Source: Gordonia polyisoprenivorans
GTDB lineage: Bacteria > Actinomycetota > Actinomycetes > Mycobacteriales > Mycobacteriaceae
Direction: 5' to 3'
Assembly (NCBI RefSeq): GCF_017654315.1
Contig: NZ_CP072203.1
Span: forward strand, 5,208,001 to 5,272,000
DNA length: 64,000 nt
Of the stretch, positions 8,647 through 17,288 are shown piece after piece. The translations under genes and the position numbers were made by a program. How positions within the stretch are numbered: position 1 is the first letter of the stretch; every line of letters begins with the position of its first letter. The notes under the pieces were generated by a model, which was not told the origin of the DNA, did no database searches, and worked only from the letters and a program-made list of their open reading frames with translations.

Positions 8647-9798
8647 CTACTCGACGCGCTCAGCCACGGTCGCGGGCGCCAGCGCCCACCGCTGCTCGAT
8701 TCGCCCGACGCGCCAGACGACCACGGCGACGAGCCAGGTGACGATGAACAGACCGACGATGGCGTAGCCGACGATGTTCAGGTCGATCCCGGAGACGTCG
8801 TCCCAGAACGGGCCGCTCCAGCCGAACTCGTCGGCCAGCAGTCCGAGGATCTCGATGGTGCCGATGACGAAGGCGACCACGACCGACAGTCCGGTGATGG
8901 TGAGGTTGTAGTAGACCTTGCGTACGGGGTTGGCGAAGGCCCAACCGTAGGCGAAGTTCATGAACGTGCCGTCGATGCTGTCGAACAGGCTCATACCCGC
9001 GGCGAACAGGACCGGCAGGCACAGGATCGCGTACCAGGGCAGTCCGGCGGCGGCGCTACTGCCGGCGAGGACGAGCAGGGCAACCTCGGTCGCGGTGTCG
9101 AAGCCCAGCCCGAACAGGACCCCGATGGGGTACATCTGCCACGGCTTGGTCACCGACTTCATGAAGCGACCGAGGATGCGGTTCATGAAACCCCGGTTGT
9201 TCAAGTGCTTTTCGAGTTCGTCCTCGGAGTAGTCGCCCTGGCGCATCGCGCGGAAGACCTTGACGATCCCGAACAGGATCACGATGTTGATCGCGGCGAT
9301 GAGGTAGAGGAAGCCGCCGGAGACCGTGGTGCCGATGAGACCCGTGTAGTGGTGCAGCGCCGACGAGTCGTCCTCGACCGGCCCCGCGAGTGCCCGCACG
9401 CCGAAGGACAGCAACAACGCCAGCCCGAAGACGATTGTGGAGTGCCCCAACGAGAACCAGAATCCGACGGTCATCGGCCGCTGTCCGTCGCCGAGCAGTT
9501 TGCGGGTGGTGTTGTCGATCGCCGAGATGTGGTCGGCGTCGAAGGCGTGACGCATACCCAGGGTGTAGGCGGTCAGCCCGACGCCGAGGCCCAGGGTCTT
9601 CTGCCCGACGCTGAAGTCGTGCGGTGCCACGAAGACGACCAGGGTCACCCATCCGATGATGTGCAGGGCTGCCACGACGGCGACCATGCCGCCGATACTG
9701 GCCCATTCGGCCGGGGTCAGCGACCGGCGGAGCTGAGCGAGCCGATCACCGAACGACGGACGTCCGTTTTGTCCTTGTTGAGCGAATTGCGTTGCCAT
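8647..9798 (-). CDS. NiCoT family nickel/cobalt permease
   Basis: Eight-TM secondary transporter for Ni2+ and/or Co2+ (HoxN/NixA/NicT family). All family signatures are visible: RHAFDADHISAID (the metal-selective HX4DH motif in TM2), FSLGHSTIVF, LFGLGFDTATE and GMSLFDSIDGTFMN. Length is 383 residues from ATG 9798; the longer open frame upstream has no hydrophobic or family sequence. Metal choice cannot be read from sequence. Nickel for urease/hydrogenase or cobalt for B12 (cobF is nearby) are both possible. Confidence 0.95.
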   Translation of the reverse strand: MATQFAQQGQNGRPSFGDRLAQLRRSLTPAEWASIGGMVAVVAALHIIGWVTLVVFVAPHDFSVGQKTLGLGVGLTAYTLGMRHAFDADHISAIDNTTRKLLGDGQRPMTVGFWFSLGHSTIVFGLALLLSFGVRALAGPVEDDSSALHHYTGLIGTTVSGGFLYLIAAINIVILFGIVKVFRAMRQGDYSEDELEKHLNNRGFMNRILGRFMKSVTKPWQMYPIGVLFGLGFDTATEVALLVLAGSSAAAGLPWYAILCLPVLFAAGMSLFDSIDGTFMNFAYGWAFANPVRKVYYNLTITGLSVVVAFVIGTIEILGLLADEFGWSGPFWDDVSGIDLNIVGYAIVGLFIVTWLVAVVVWRVGRIEQRWALAPATVAERVE

Positions 9799-9821
9799 GC
9801 AGCCGAACTCCTCATCAGATG

Positions 9822-9841
9822 ATCTGTTCATCTCAACAGAT
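9822..9841. promoter_or_regulatory. Inverted repeat upstream of NiCoT gene
   Basis: Perfect 7-bp arms ATCTGTT and AACAGAT separated by 6 bp, 24-43 bp upstream of the permease ATG. The position suits an operator for a metal-responsive repressor. Which regulator is unknown; no B12-riboswitch core was seen. Confidence 0.4.
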
Positions 9842-10061
9842 GAATTGCCCGGACGTGAGCGTTTCGGGCGAGCGAGATCCGACTGTTCTCCACAGATCCC
9901 CTGCGCCGCAAGAGCGAATCGTGCACTTCGGACACAGTAGGGCCACCACACCAGGCCGCGACCTACCCGACCGGACAGCCTCGATGTCGCACTTGTCCGC
10001 GTCGGATCCGCCTTACAAGCAGTCTGGACTGTTTCTATGATTGTCGTTAGCATCACATCCC

Positions 10062-11759
10062 ATGACGCCTTCCGACGCACCCGCGCACGACCCCGATCGT
10101 TTCGACGTCCTCGTCGTCGGCTCGGGTTTCGGCGGCTCGGTCGCCGCACTCCGACTCACCGAGAAGGGCTATCGCGTCGGCGTCCTCGAAGCCGGACGCC
10201 GATTCGCCGACCACGAGTTGCCCACGACCAGTTGGCGACTCCGGGACTACGTCTGGGCGCCGGCACTCGGCCTTTTCGGCGTGCAGCGCATGCATCCGCT
10301 CCGCGACGTGCTGGTCATGGCCGGCGCAGGTGTCGGCGGCGGATCGCTCAACTACGCGAACACGCTGTACCGTCCGCCCGCGGCCTTCTTCGACGATCCG
10401 CACTGGAACGCGATCACCGACTGGGCCGCCGAACTCGACCCCTTCTACGGCCAGGCCTCCCGCATGCTCGGCGTGACGAGCTTCCCGGGTGTCACCCCCG
10501 CCGACCGCGCGATGCGGTCGGTCGCCCAAGAGATGGGAGTCGCCGACACCGTCGTCGCAGCCCCGGTGGGGGTGTTCTTCGGGACGCCCGGCGTCACGGT
10601 CGCCGACCCGTACTTCGGCGGAGCCGGGCCACAACGCACCGGATGCACACAGTGCGGCGCGTGTATGACCGGATGTCGTGTCGGCGCGAAGAACACCCTG
10701 GTCAAGAACTACCTGCACCTCGCCGAACAGGCCGGCGCGCAGATCATCCCGATCACGATGGTCGATGGCCTCCACCAGCGCGGCGGCGGCTATGAGGTCA
10801 GCACCCACCGCACCGGCGCTCCGTGGAGAGGACGCCGGACGCTGTATGCCGACCAGGTCGTGATGGCCGCCGGTACCTACGGCACCAACAAGCTGCTGCT
10901 CGAGATGGCACGCTCACGCCGACTGCCGAACCTGTCGCCCCGACTCGGGACGGTGGTGCGCACCAACTCCGAGGCCGTCCTCGCCGCGACGGCCCACACC
11001 ACCGACGTCGACTACACCGAGGGTGTCGCCATCACGTCGTCGTTTCATCCCAACGATCACACCCACATCGAGCCGGTCCGATACGGCAAGGACAGCAACC
11101 TGATCGGGCTCCTGCAGGCCGTTCTCGTCGATGGCGGCGGACGCATGCCACGGCTGCTGCGCGCGGTACTGACCATGCTCGCGCACCCGATCACCGCCGC
11201 CCGCTCGCTATCGGTGCACCGCTGGTCTGAGCGGACCATCATCGCCCTGGCGATGCAGACCGTCGACAACTCGATCGAATTACACGCGCGGAGAGGACGA
11301 TTCGGCCCGATCCTACGGAGCCGACCGGGCGGCGGCGATCCGCCACCACGATGGATTCCCGAGGCACACAAGGCCGTCCGGGCCGCGGCGCGCCGCATCG
11401 ACGGCGATCCGGGTGGGTCGATCCTCGACCTCGTCGACATCCCGATGACCGCCCACTTCCTCGGCGGCTGCGCCATCGGGGACGATCCCGACGACGGCGT
11501 CGTCGACGCCTATCACCGCGCGTTCGGTCATCTGGGTCTGCACATCGTGGACGGGTCGACGGTCTCGGCGAACCTCGGCGTGAACCCGTCGCTCACCGTC
11601 ACCGCCCAGGCCGAACGCGCCATGGCGTTCTGGCCCAATGCCGGAGAGGCCGACCCACGACCGCCACTCGGCGCACCGTATCGCCGGATCACCGCGGTGG
11701 CACCGCAGCATCCCACTGTTCCCGACCACGCGCCCGGCGCGCTTCGGCTGTACGCGTAG
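10062..11759 (+). CDS. GMC-type FAD oxidoreductase (ChoD-like cholesterol oxidase family)
   Basis: FAD-dependent oxidoreductase of about 565 residues resembling mycobacterial ChoD. Near the N-terminus is the Rossmann motif VLVVGSGFGGSVAALRL, then AGAGVGGGSLNYANT, and a ferredoxin-like CTQCGACMTGCRVGAKNT segment typical of this subfamily. The C-terminal GMC part has FLGGCAIGDDP and VDGSTVSANLGVNPSLTVTAQAERA. No Tat or Sec signal is seen, so it is probably cytosolic. The ATG at 10062 was chosen over a TTG at 10041 because TAGCAT lies 8 nt upstream, compatible with leaderless transcription. Cholesterol as substrate is not proven for this group. Confidence 0.85.
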   Translation: MTPSDAPAHDPDRFDVLVVGSGFGGSVAALRLTEKGYRVGVLEAGRRFADHELPTTSWRLRDYVWAPALGLFGVQRMHPLRDVLVMAGAGVGGGSLNYANTLYRPPAAFFDDPHWNAITDWAAELDPFYGQASRMLGVTSFPGVTPADRAMRSVAQEMGVADTVVAAPVGVFFGTPGVTVADPYFGGAGPQRTGCTQCGACMTGCRVGAKNTLVKNYLHLAEQAGAQIIPITMVDGLHQRGGGYEVSTHRTGAPWRGRRTLYADQVVMAAGTYGTNKLLLEMARSRRLPNLSPRLGTVVRTNSEAVLAATAHTTDVDYTEGVAITSSFHPNDHTHIEPVRYGKDSNLIGLLQAVLVDGGGRMPRLLRAVLTMLAHPITAARSLSVHRWSERTIIALAMQTVDNSIELHARRGRFGPILRSRPGGGDPPPRWIPEAHKAVRAAARRIDGDPGGSILDLVDIPMTAHFLGGCAIGDDPDDGVVDAYHRAFGHLGLHIVDGSTVSANLGVNPSLTVTAQAERAMAFWPNAGEADPRPPLGAPYRRITAVAPQHPTVPDHAPGALRLYA

Positions 11760-11866
11760 CGAGTGGCAACAAGCGTCCCAACCATATCGGCAACTCGGTC
11801 ACGGAAGCCACACCTCTACCACACCCCACCGACAGAAAACCGCCGCCAGTGCACCACCGAAACCCG

Positions 11867-11875
11867 TTGTCCACA
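11867..11875 (+). promoter_or_regulatory. DnaA-box-like 9-mer upstream of DUF222/HNH gene 1
   Basis: TTGTCCACA, an exact match to the actinobacterial DnaA-box consensus, 101 bp upstream of the start codon. The same 9-mer occupies the equivalent place before the other two DUF222/HNH genes. Confidence 0.5.
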
Positions 11876-11918
11876 AGCATCTTTCCCCGCGCTAAAGTTG
11901 TCGAACACCCTTTCCGTA

Positions 11919-11934
11919 ATTCATATGTTCGAGT
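11919..11934 (+). promoter_or_regulatory. Degenerate SOS (LexA) box candidate
   Basis: TAATTCATATGTTCGA has a perfect right half of the actinobacterial LexA site TCGAAC-N4-GTTCGA but a weak left half. It sits 43 bp before the DUF222/HNH start. Several 13E12-type genes of mycobacteria belong to the LexA regulon, hence the suggestion. Confidence 0.3.
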
Positions 11935-11976
11935 ACTATGAAGGCATCGCACCGGTCAGCCACTGGGGAGGGGCCC

Positions 11977-13266
11977 ATGATCGAACCCACTGCCATTCTT
12001 GACGCCAAAGACGTTGACGCCGAGGCAGTCTTCGCCGCCATCATCTCCCAACTCAGCGACCTGCAATGGGATCCGGAAATGACCGGCCCTCAGGCTTTCG
12101 GTGCGATGAAGCAGGTCCTGTTGTTGCGGAACCTGGTTGATCACCACGCCACGTCGCTCACCGGCGAACTGGACCGCCTGGGCGTGGACGATCACAAAAC
12201 CGCCCGACTTCGAGAATTGTTGATCAGCATGGGTTTCGCACCCGCGGTCGCAGGTCGGTACGTGCGGATCTCGGCCACCACCGATGTGGATTTGTTGTTG
12301 GCGCATGCCGCGGACGGGTCCATCTCCTCCGAACACGTCGACGCTATCGTGCGCGGACTGAGCCACATCGACACCCGATGCCCCGAACCCCTCGACACCG
12401 TCCAACGGTGTGAGTTTCTGCGGAAACTGCTGTCGCACTACTTCGCCGGCTTCACCCCCGCCGAGATCAACCTCTACGCCCGGCAACTCGGGAACGAACT
12501 CGCCGCAGAGACACCCGGCGGGTTACCAGCCGCCGAAGACAAGAACATCAACAGCTACACCGACCGCATCACCGACGACGGCCGGCTGGAAATCTCGGCG
12601 AACCTCGACATCATCGCCGGCGAAAAGACCCGCACTTTGATGGAAACCTTGTCGACACCGAAACCTCAGCCCGACGGCTCCCCCGACCCCCGCACGCCCG
12701 AGCAAATCTGTGCCGCCGCGTTCGAAACGATCGTGGAGTTGGCGGCACAAGGTTTGGCGGACACCACCTTCTCCGCGAAACCGACCAACGGACTGTTGTG
12801 GACCTGGTCGGCGGACAACCCGGTACTCGGCGGCGAGTTGCAGAATATGGGTGCCATCACCGAAGCCACCGCCCGTATGCTGTCGTGTGACACCACCATC
12901 ACCAAAATCGTGCTCGACCCCAACGGTGTACCGCTCAGTGTTGGTGAAGAGAAACGCTTCTTCACCCCCGGCCAACGCAAAGCCCCGCTCGTGCGTGACC
13001 GCGGGTGCATCAAATGCGGCGCCCACGCCGGACGCTGCCAAGGACACCACGTGCACCACTGGAGCAAGGGTGGTCCCACCGACCTCGACAACGGCGGCCT
13101 CCTCTGCACCAGCTGCCACGACGACGTGCACCACCACGGCTGGGACATCATCATGGGATTCGACCGACACCCCTGGCTCATCCCACCCGCCAGCATCGAC
13201 CCGAAACGCCGACCTGTGCCGTCGTATCACCGACGGACCATGCGACTCGACGACGTAGCAGCCTGA
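11977..13266 (+). CDS. DUF222/HNH endonuclease (13E12 repeat family), copy 1
   Basis: A 429-residue member of the actinobacterial 13E12 family: an N-terminal helical DUF222 region (about residues 20-300) and a C-terminal HNH nuclease domain. The HNH part reads RDRGCIKCGAHAGRC, GHHVHHWSKGGPTDLDNGGLLC and CHDDVHHHGW, giving two Cys pairs for zinc and the catalytic His-Asn-His. A Shine-Dalgarno GGGGAGG precedes ATG 11977; an upstream in-frame ATG at 11938 lacks one. The sequence is clearly different from copies 2 and 3, so it is another subfamily. An array of palindromic repeats begins about 60 bp after the stop. Confidence 0.9.
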   Translation: MIEPTAILDAKDVDAEAVFAAIISQLSDLQWDPEMTGPQAFGAMKQVLLLRNLVDHHATSLTGELDRLGVDDHKTARLRELLISMGFAPAVAGRYVRISATTDVDLLLAHAADGSISSEHVDAIVRGLSHIDTRCPEPLDTVQRCEFLRKLLSHYFAGFTPAEINLYARQLGNELAAETPGGLPAAEDKNINSYTDRITDDGRLEISANLDIIAGEKTRTLMETLSTPKPQPDGSPDPRTPEQICAAAFETIVELAAQGLADTTFSAKPTNGLLWTWSADNPVLGGELQNMGAITEATARMLSCDTTITKIVLDPNGVPLSVGEEKRFFTPGQRKAPLVRDRGCIKCGAHAGRCQGHHVHHWSKGGPTDLDNGGLLCTSCHDDVHHHGWDIIMGFDRHPWLIPPASIDPKRRPVPSYHRRTMRLDDVAA

Positions 13267-13319
13267 TTCCCGCACCCGGCCTGGCCGGGACCGCATCTGT
13301 TGTTTGAGAATTCCATAGT

Positions 13320-13910
13320 GAAATCCCCACCCGATGGTCGAGGTGTTCGAGCGTCGGTGGCCCTGGAAGCCCTTCGGCACAAGGGGTCTCGAGGATCGTC
13401 GCTGGCGCTCCTCGGCACCTCGACCACCGGGATGGGAACGGTCTCCCCGATGGTCGAGGTGCGAGCCGCGTGCGGCGAACCTCGAGACCACCTGAGCGGT
13501 CGCTGGATTAGGGTAACGGTGGCCCGGAAGCCTGTCGGCACAGGGGGTCTCGAGGCTCGTCGCTAGCGCTCCTCGGCACCTCGACCACCAGGGTGGGACA
13601 CCATGGGACGGGAAGGGCATCAGTGTCCCTCGACGGCGTGTCGTCTTCCCCCGATGGTCGAGGTGTGAGCCGCGTGCGGCGAGCCTCGAGACCACCTGCG
13701 CTGGTCCTGGATTCGATCTACGGCAGACCGGATACCCATCGGCGCAACAGGTCTCGAGGCTCGTCGCTAGCGCTCCTCGGCACCTCGACCACCGGGCGGG
13801 AAGGGCTGGAGCATTTCCGCGCGGGGTGGAACGGCAATCCGGGAGAGACCGGTCCTCCCCGCTGGTCGAGGTCCGAGCCGCGTGCGGCGAGAGTCGAGAC
13901 CATCGGGACA
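13320..13910. repeat. Palindromic repeat (REP-like) array A
   Basis: This 710-bp gap (13267-13976) holds no convincing gene. It contains about three ~150-bp units (near 13332-13437, 13448-13597 and 13649-13800) and a lone arm near 13859-13908. Each unit starts with a TGGTCGAGGT arm that folds on itself (TCGAGG...GCCGC-GT-GCGGC...CCTCGA) and ends with GGTCTCGAGGCTCGTCGCTA...CTCGGCACCTCGACC. The middle is more variable. Short open frames here are by-products of the repeats. Confidence 0.85.
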
Positions 13911-13976
13911 ATGAGCAGCGGACCCAGAATGAGTAGCACACGACCATGAAGCGCTTCGGTGTGCAAGCATGGACAG

Positions 13977-14702
13977 GTGACGACAGTCGACGCCTCCGCC
14001 GAACTCGGCGACTCCCCAGATGAGGACGCCAGGGTTCGTCGGCTTCTGGACGCCCAGGCCAAGGCTGAGCAACTCTTCGCCGAGATCACCGAGCGTGGGA
14101 TGATCCGACCGGGTGTGGGCGAACGGGAACTGTCCAACGAGATCCGCGACCTCGCCGCCGACATGTTCGGCGTGACCCGGCACTGGCACAAACGGATCGT
14201 GCGCGCCGGCGAAAACACCTTGCAGACCTACCGCGCCAATCCGCCGGACCACATCCTCACCGACGACGAAATCCTCTTCCTGGACTTCGGTCCGATCTTC
14301 GAGGAGTGGGAGGCCGACTTCGGCCGTACGTTCGTCCTCGGCGACGATCCGACCAAACATGCGTTGCGTGCATCGCTGAGCCAGGTGTGGGAGGCCGGCC
14401 GCGAGCACTTCCGCACCCACCCCTACATCACCGGAGCGCAGCTTTACGACCGCGTGGTCGAACTGTCCCGCGAGGCGGGCTGGGAGTTCGGCGGCGACAT
14501 CGCCGGGCATCTCGTCGGCGAGTTCCCGCACGAGAGCATCGACGCCGCCGAGATCGAGAGCTACATCGCCCCCGGTTCCGACGGGCCGATGCGTCGCACC
14601 GACCGCGCAGGCCGGCAATGCCACTGGATTCTCGAGGTGCACCTCGTGACCCCGGACCGCCGGTTCGGCGGCTTCTGCGAGGAATTGCTCGACCTCCCCT
14701 GA
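13977..14702 (+). CDS. M24 family metallopeptidase
   Basis: Pita-bread-fold metallopeptidase related to Xaa-Pro dipeptidases and creatinases, 241 residues from GTG 13977 (an in-frame GTG at 13959 is the alternative). Candidate metal ligands appear in order: Asp in LFLDFGPIFEEWEADFG (two Asp), His in GHLVGEFPHE, and Glu in HWILEVHLV, with a last Glu near FCEELLDLP. It lacks the N-terminal creatinase domain. Substrate unknown. It converges on the sulfur operon, whose stop codon lies 6 bp away on the other strand. Confidence 0.85.
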   Translation: MTTVDASAELGDSPDEDARVRRLLDAQAKAEQLFAEITERGMIRPGVGERELSNEIRDLAADMFGVTRHWHKRIVRAGENTLQTYRANPPDHILTDDEILFLDFGPIFEEWEADFGRTFVLGDDPTKHALRASLSQVWEAGREHFRTHPYITGAQLYDRVVELSREAGWEFGGDIAGHLVGEFPHESIDAAEIESYIAPGSDGPMRRTDRAGRQCHWILEVHLVTPDRRFGGFCEELLDLP

Positions 14703-14708
14703 GTTCCT

Positions 14709-16079
14709 TCAGGACGCGGCGCGCCCCGACCCCCGCGCGGCGCGGTCGATCCCGAGATGGTCGCGCAGCGTCGTACCGGTGTAGTCGGCGCGGAAACTTC
14801 CGCGCTCCTGCAGGATCGGCACCACTTCGTCGACGAAGCGGTCGAGCCCGCCGGGCGTGATGTGCGGGACCAGGATAAAACCGTCGCTGACATCGTTCTG
14901 CACGGAATCGTCGAGGCGCTCGGCGATGGTCTGCGCGCTACCGACGAAGGCCTGCCGGCCGGTCACCTCGATGATGAGTTCGCGGATCGACCAGTTGTTG
15001 GCCTCGGCACGCTCGCGCCATTCGCGGGCGGTCTGCAGCGGATCACGGTAGGAGCGCACGCTGGCCCGTCCGCGGGCGATGGTGTGCTCGCCGACGACCG
15101 GATCGAACTGCGGCAGTGGACCGTCGGGGTCGACGTCGGAGAGATCCCGGTTCCACACCTGCTCCAGGAAACGCAGTGCGGTGGCACCGCTGACCTGCGC
15201 GAGACGCACCTCGTGAGCGAGGTCGGCCGCCTCGGAGTCGGTGTCGCCCAACACGAATGACGCTGCCGGCAGGATCAGCAGCTGCTCACGTCGGCGCCCG
15301 TACCTGGCCAGCCGGGACTTGACGTCACGGTAGAACTCCCGCCCCTCGTCGTAGGCGCTGTGCCGGGAGAAGATGGCATCCGCCTTCGCCGCGGCGAACT
15401 CACGGCCGTCTTCGGAGTCACCGGCCTGGAAGATCACCGGCCGACCCTGTGGGCTGCGCGGCACCGAGAATCGTCCCTCGATGTCGAATTGCTCACCGCG
15501 GTGCTCGAATTCGCCGACCGCACCGTCCCGCAGGAACCGGCCGGATGCCTTGTCTGCGACGATCTCGTCGCCACGCCAGGACTCCCACAGCTCGATCGCG
15601 GTGTCGAGGAACTCCTTGGCACGCGAATAGCGTTGGGAGCTCGCCAGATATCCGCCACGGCGGAAATTCTCCCCGGTGAATTCGTCCCACGAGGTCACCA
15701 CGTTCCAGGCCGCACGCCCGTCGGTGAGGTGATCGAGGCTCGCGAATTGCCGTGCCACCTCGTAGGGTTCGTTGAAGGTGGAGTTGATGGTGCCGGTCAG
15801 ACCGAGCCGCTCGGTGACGGCACCGAGTGCGGCGAGAATCGAGAACGTGTCCGGCCGCCCGACGACGTCGAGGTCGTAGATGAGACCGTTCTGCTCCCGT
15901 AGCCGCAACCCCTCGGCGAGGAATAGGAAGTCGAATTTGCCGCGTTCGGCGGTCCGGGCGAAATGCTCGAACGACTCGAACTCGATGTGACTGCCGGAGG
16001 CGGGATCGCTCCACACCGTAGTGTTGTTGACGCCGGGAAAGTGCGCGGCGAGATGGATTTCCTTGCGGGGTGCGGTCAT
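14709..16079 (-). CDS. NtaA/SnaA/DszA family FMN-dependent monooxygenase
   Basis: Flavin-dependent monooxygenase of the bacterial luciferase superfamily, 456 residues. This is the branch that includes nitrilotriacetate monooxygenase A, pristinamycin SnaA and dibenzothiophene-sulfone DszA. The typical start KEIHLAAHFPGVNN, FLAEGL, the TSWDEFTGENFRRGG motif, and QGRPVIFQAGDSEDGREFAA are present. Such enzymes need FMNH2 from a separate reductase, which is not encoded nearby. It is the last gene of a seven-gene operon headed by a SAM riboswitch, so a role in cleaving C-S or C-N bonds of an imported sulfur compound is inferred. Confidence 0.88.
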   Translation of the reverse strand: MTAPRKEIHLAAHFPGVNNTTVWSDPASGSHIEFESFEHFARTAERGKFDFLFLAEGLRLREQNGLIYDLDVVGRPDTFSILAALGAVTERLGLTGTINSTFNEPYEVARQFASLDHLTDGRAAWNVVTSWDEFTGENFRRGGYLASSQRYSRAKEFLDTAIELWESWRGDEIVADKASGRFLRDGAVGEFEHRGEQFDIEGRFSVPRSPQGRPVIFQAGDSEDGREFAAAKADAIFSRHSAYDEGREFYRDVKSRLARYGRRREQLLILPAASFVLGDTDSEAADLAHEVRLAQVSGATALRFLEQVWNRDLSDVDPDGPLPQFDPVVGEHTIARGRASVRSYRDPLQTAREWRERAEANNWSIRELIIEVTGRQAFVGSAQTIAERLDDSVQNDVSDGFILVPHITPGGLDRFVDEVVPILQERGSFRADYTGTTLRDHLGIDRAARGSGRAAS

Positions 16080-16091
16080 GGCGTTCTCCGA

Positions 16092-17288
16092 TCAGGCTGC
16101 GTAGCGGTTGGCGGGGCGGGTGAGTCCGAGATGTCCGCGGAGGGTGGTTGCGGTGTACTCGGTGCGGAAACGCCCGCGGCGACGCAACTCCGGGACCAGG
16201 TGGCCGGTGATCGCGAGCAGGTCGTCGGGCAGCACGGCTGGGCGCAGCCGCACCCCGGCGAGCGCTCGTCCGGGGTCGGCGTCGGTGGGCACAAGCTCCT
16301 CGATGAGGTCGGCGAGCCCGGTGGCGGTGCCGACGAAGATCGGTGCATCACTGCGTAATTCGGTTCCGGCGAGTTCGTCGAGTCGCCGAGCGCGGGCGGC
16401 AGCCTCGGCGTCGGTGTCGCCGAGGATGACGAGTAGATCGTCGAACACCCGCACCGGATCGGCGCGCCCCGCCGACACCCGGACGGCGTCGATCTCGGCG
16501 ACGGTCGCAGCCGCTGCGGTCGCGTCGGAGGCGGTGACGAATCCGAGGTCGGCGACCCGGCCGATCAGGTCGTAGGCCGAACTGTTGTGTCCGAGTGCGG
16601 CGATGGGCGGTTGCCCCTGCGGCGGGCGCGGGGTGATCGACGGTCCCCGCACACTGAAGTACTCGCCCTCGAAGTCGATGTAGTGCAGTTTGTCGCGATC
16701 GATGAAGCGACCGGTGGCGGCGTCGCGGATCTCGGCGTCGTCCTCCCACGAATCCCACAGTCGGCGCAGTACTTCGGCGTAGTCGGCGGCCTCGGTGAAC
16801 AGGGCCTCGATGATCACCGGGTCGGGATCTCCGGGCACCAGGTCGGGCAGCGTACGACGGCCGAACAGCCGCGCATCGGCAGCCGAACCGTCGACCCGCA
16901 GTTGCACTCCCGCGCGCCCGTGCGCGACGTAGTCGAGGGTGGCGATCGCCTTGGCGGTGTGGAACGGTTCGGTATGGGTCGTGATCGCCGTCGGGATCAC
17001 GCCGATCGCACGGGTGGTGGGCGCCACCCGGTTGGCGACGAGTACCGCGTCCACCCGGCCACGGACCCGATCGGTCCGGTCGTCGGGGCGTAGATGGTCG
17101 TCGCGTTGCAATCCGAGTCCGTCGTCGATGGTGACGAGGTCGAGGGCACCGGATTCGGCCTCGCGCACCAGATCTGCCCAGTAGCGACCGGTGAGCAGTT
17201 CGGTGGGACGCGCACCGGGTTCACGCCAGGCGCCGGGGTGCCAGCCCGCATCGGACAACGCGACGGCCAGGTGGATCTGATCAGGCAT
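16092..17288 (-). CDS. LLM class (NtaA/DszA-like) flavin-dependent oxidoreductase
   Basis: Second luciferase-like monooxygenase of the operon, 398 residues from ATG 17288. Visible: [29 protein letters not shown], a THTEPFHTAKAIATLDYVAHGRAG segment typical of the NtaA/DszA branch, and PQGQPPIAALGHNSSAYDL. Its start overlaps the ABC ATPase stop by 8 bp, so translation is probably coupled. The longer open frame to 17678 runs over the ATPase gene in another frame. It is shorter than its neighbour and only distantly similar, so the two may act on successive intermediates (inference). Confidence 0.86.
   Translation of the reverse strand: MPDQIHLAVALSDAGWHPGAWREPGARPTELLTGRYWADLVREAESGALDLVTIDDGLGLQRDDHLRPDDRTDRVRGRVDAVLVANRVAPTTRAIGVIPTAITTHTEPFHTAKAIATLDYVAHGRAGVQLRVDGSAADARLFGRRTLPDLVPGDPDPVIIEALFTEAADYAEVLRRLWDSWEDDAEIRDAATGRFIDRDKLHYIDFEGEYFSVRGPSITPRPPQGQPPIAALGHNSSAYDLIGRVADLGFVTASDATAAAATVAEIDAVRVSAGRADPVRVFDDLLVILGDTDAEAAARARRLDELAGTELRSDAPIFVGTATGLADLIEELVPTDADPGRALAGVRLRPAVLPDDLLAITGHLVPELRRRGRFRTEYTATTLRGHLGLTRPANRYAA

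Noticed and set aside
9799..10061. Cobalamin riboswitch upstream of the NiCoT gene
   Set aside because: The conserved B12-box sequence was not found on the minus strand; only a 20-bp inverted repeat is visible.
13320..13910. Possible CRISPR array
   Set aside because: Units are ~150 bp with palindromic arms and related, not unique, spacers; no cas genes are present.
13300..13949. Short open frames downstream of the first DUF222/HNH gene
   Set aside because: Encoded by palindromic repeat arms; no ribosome sites or domain features.
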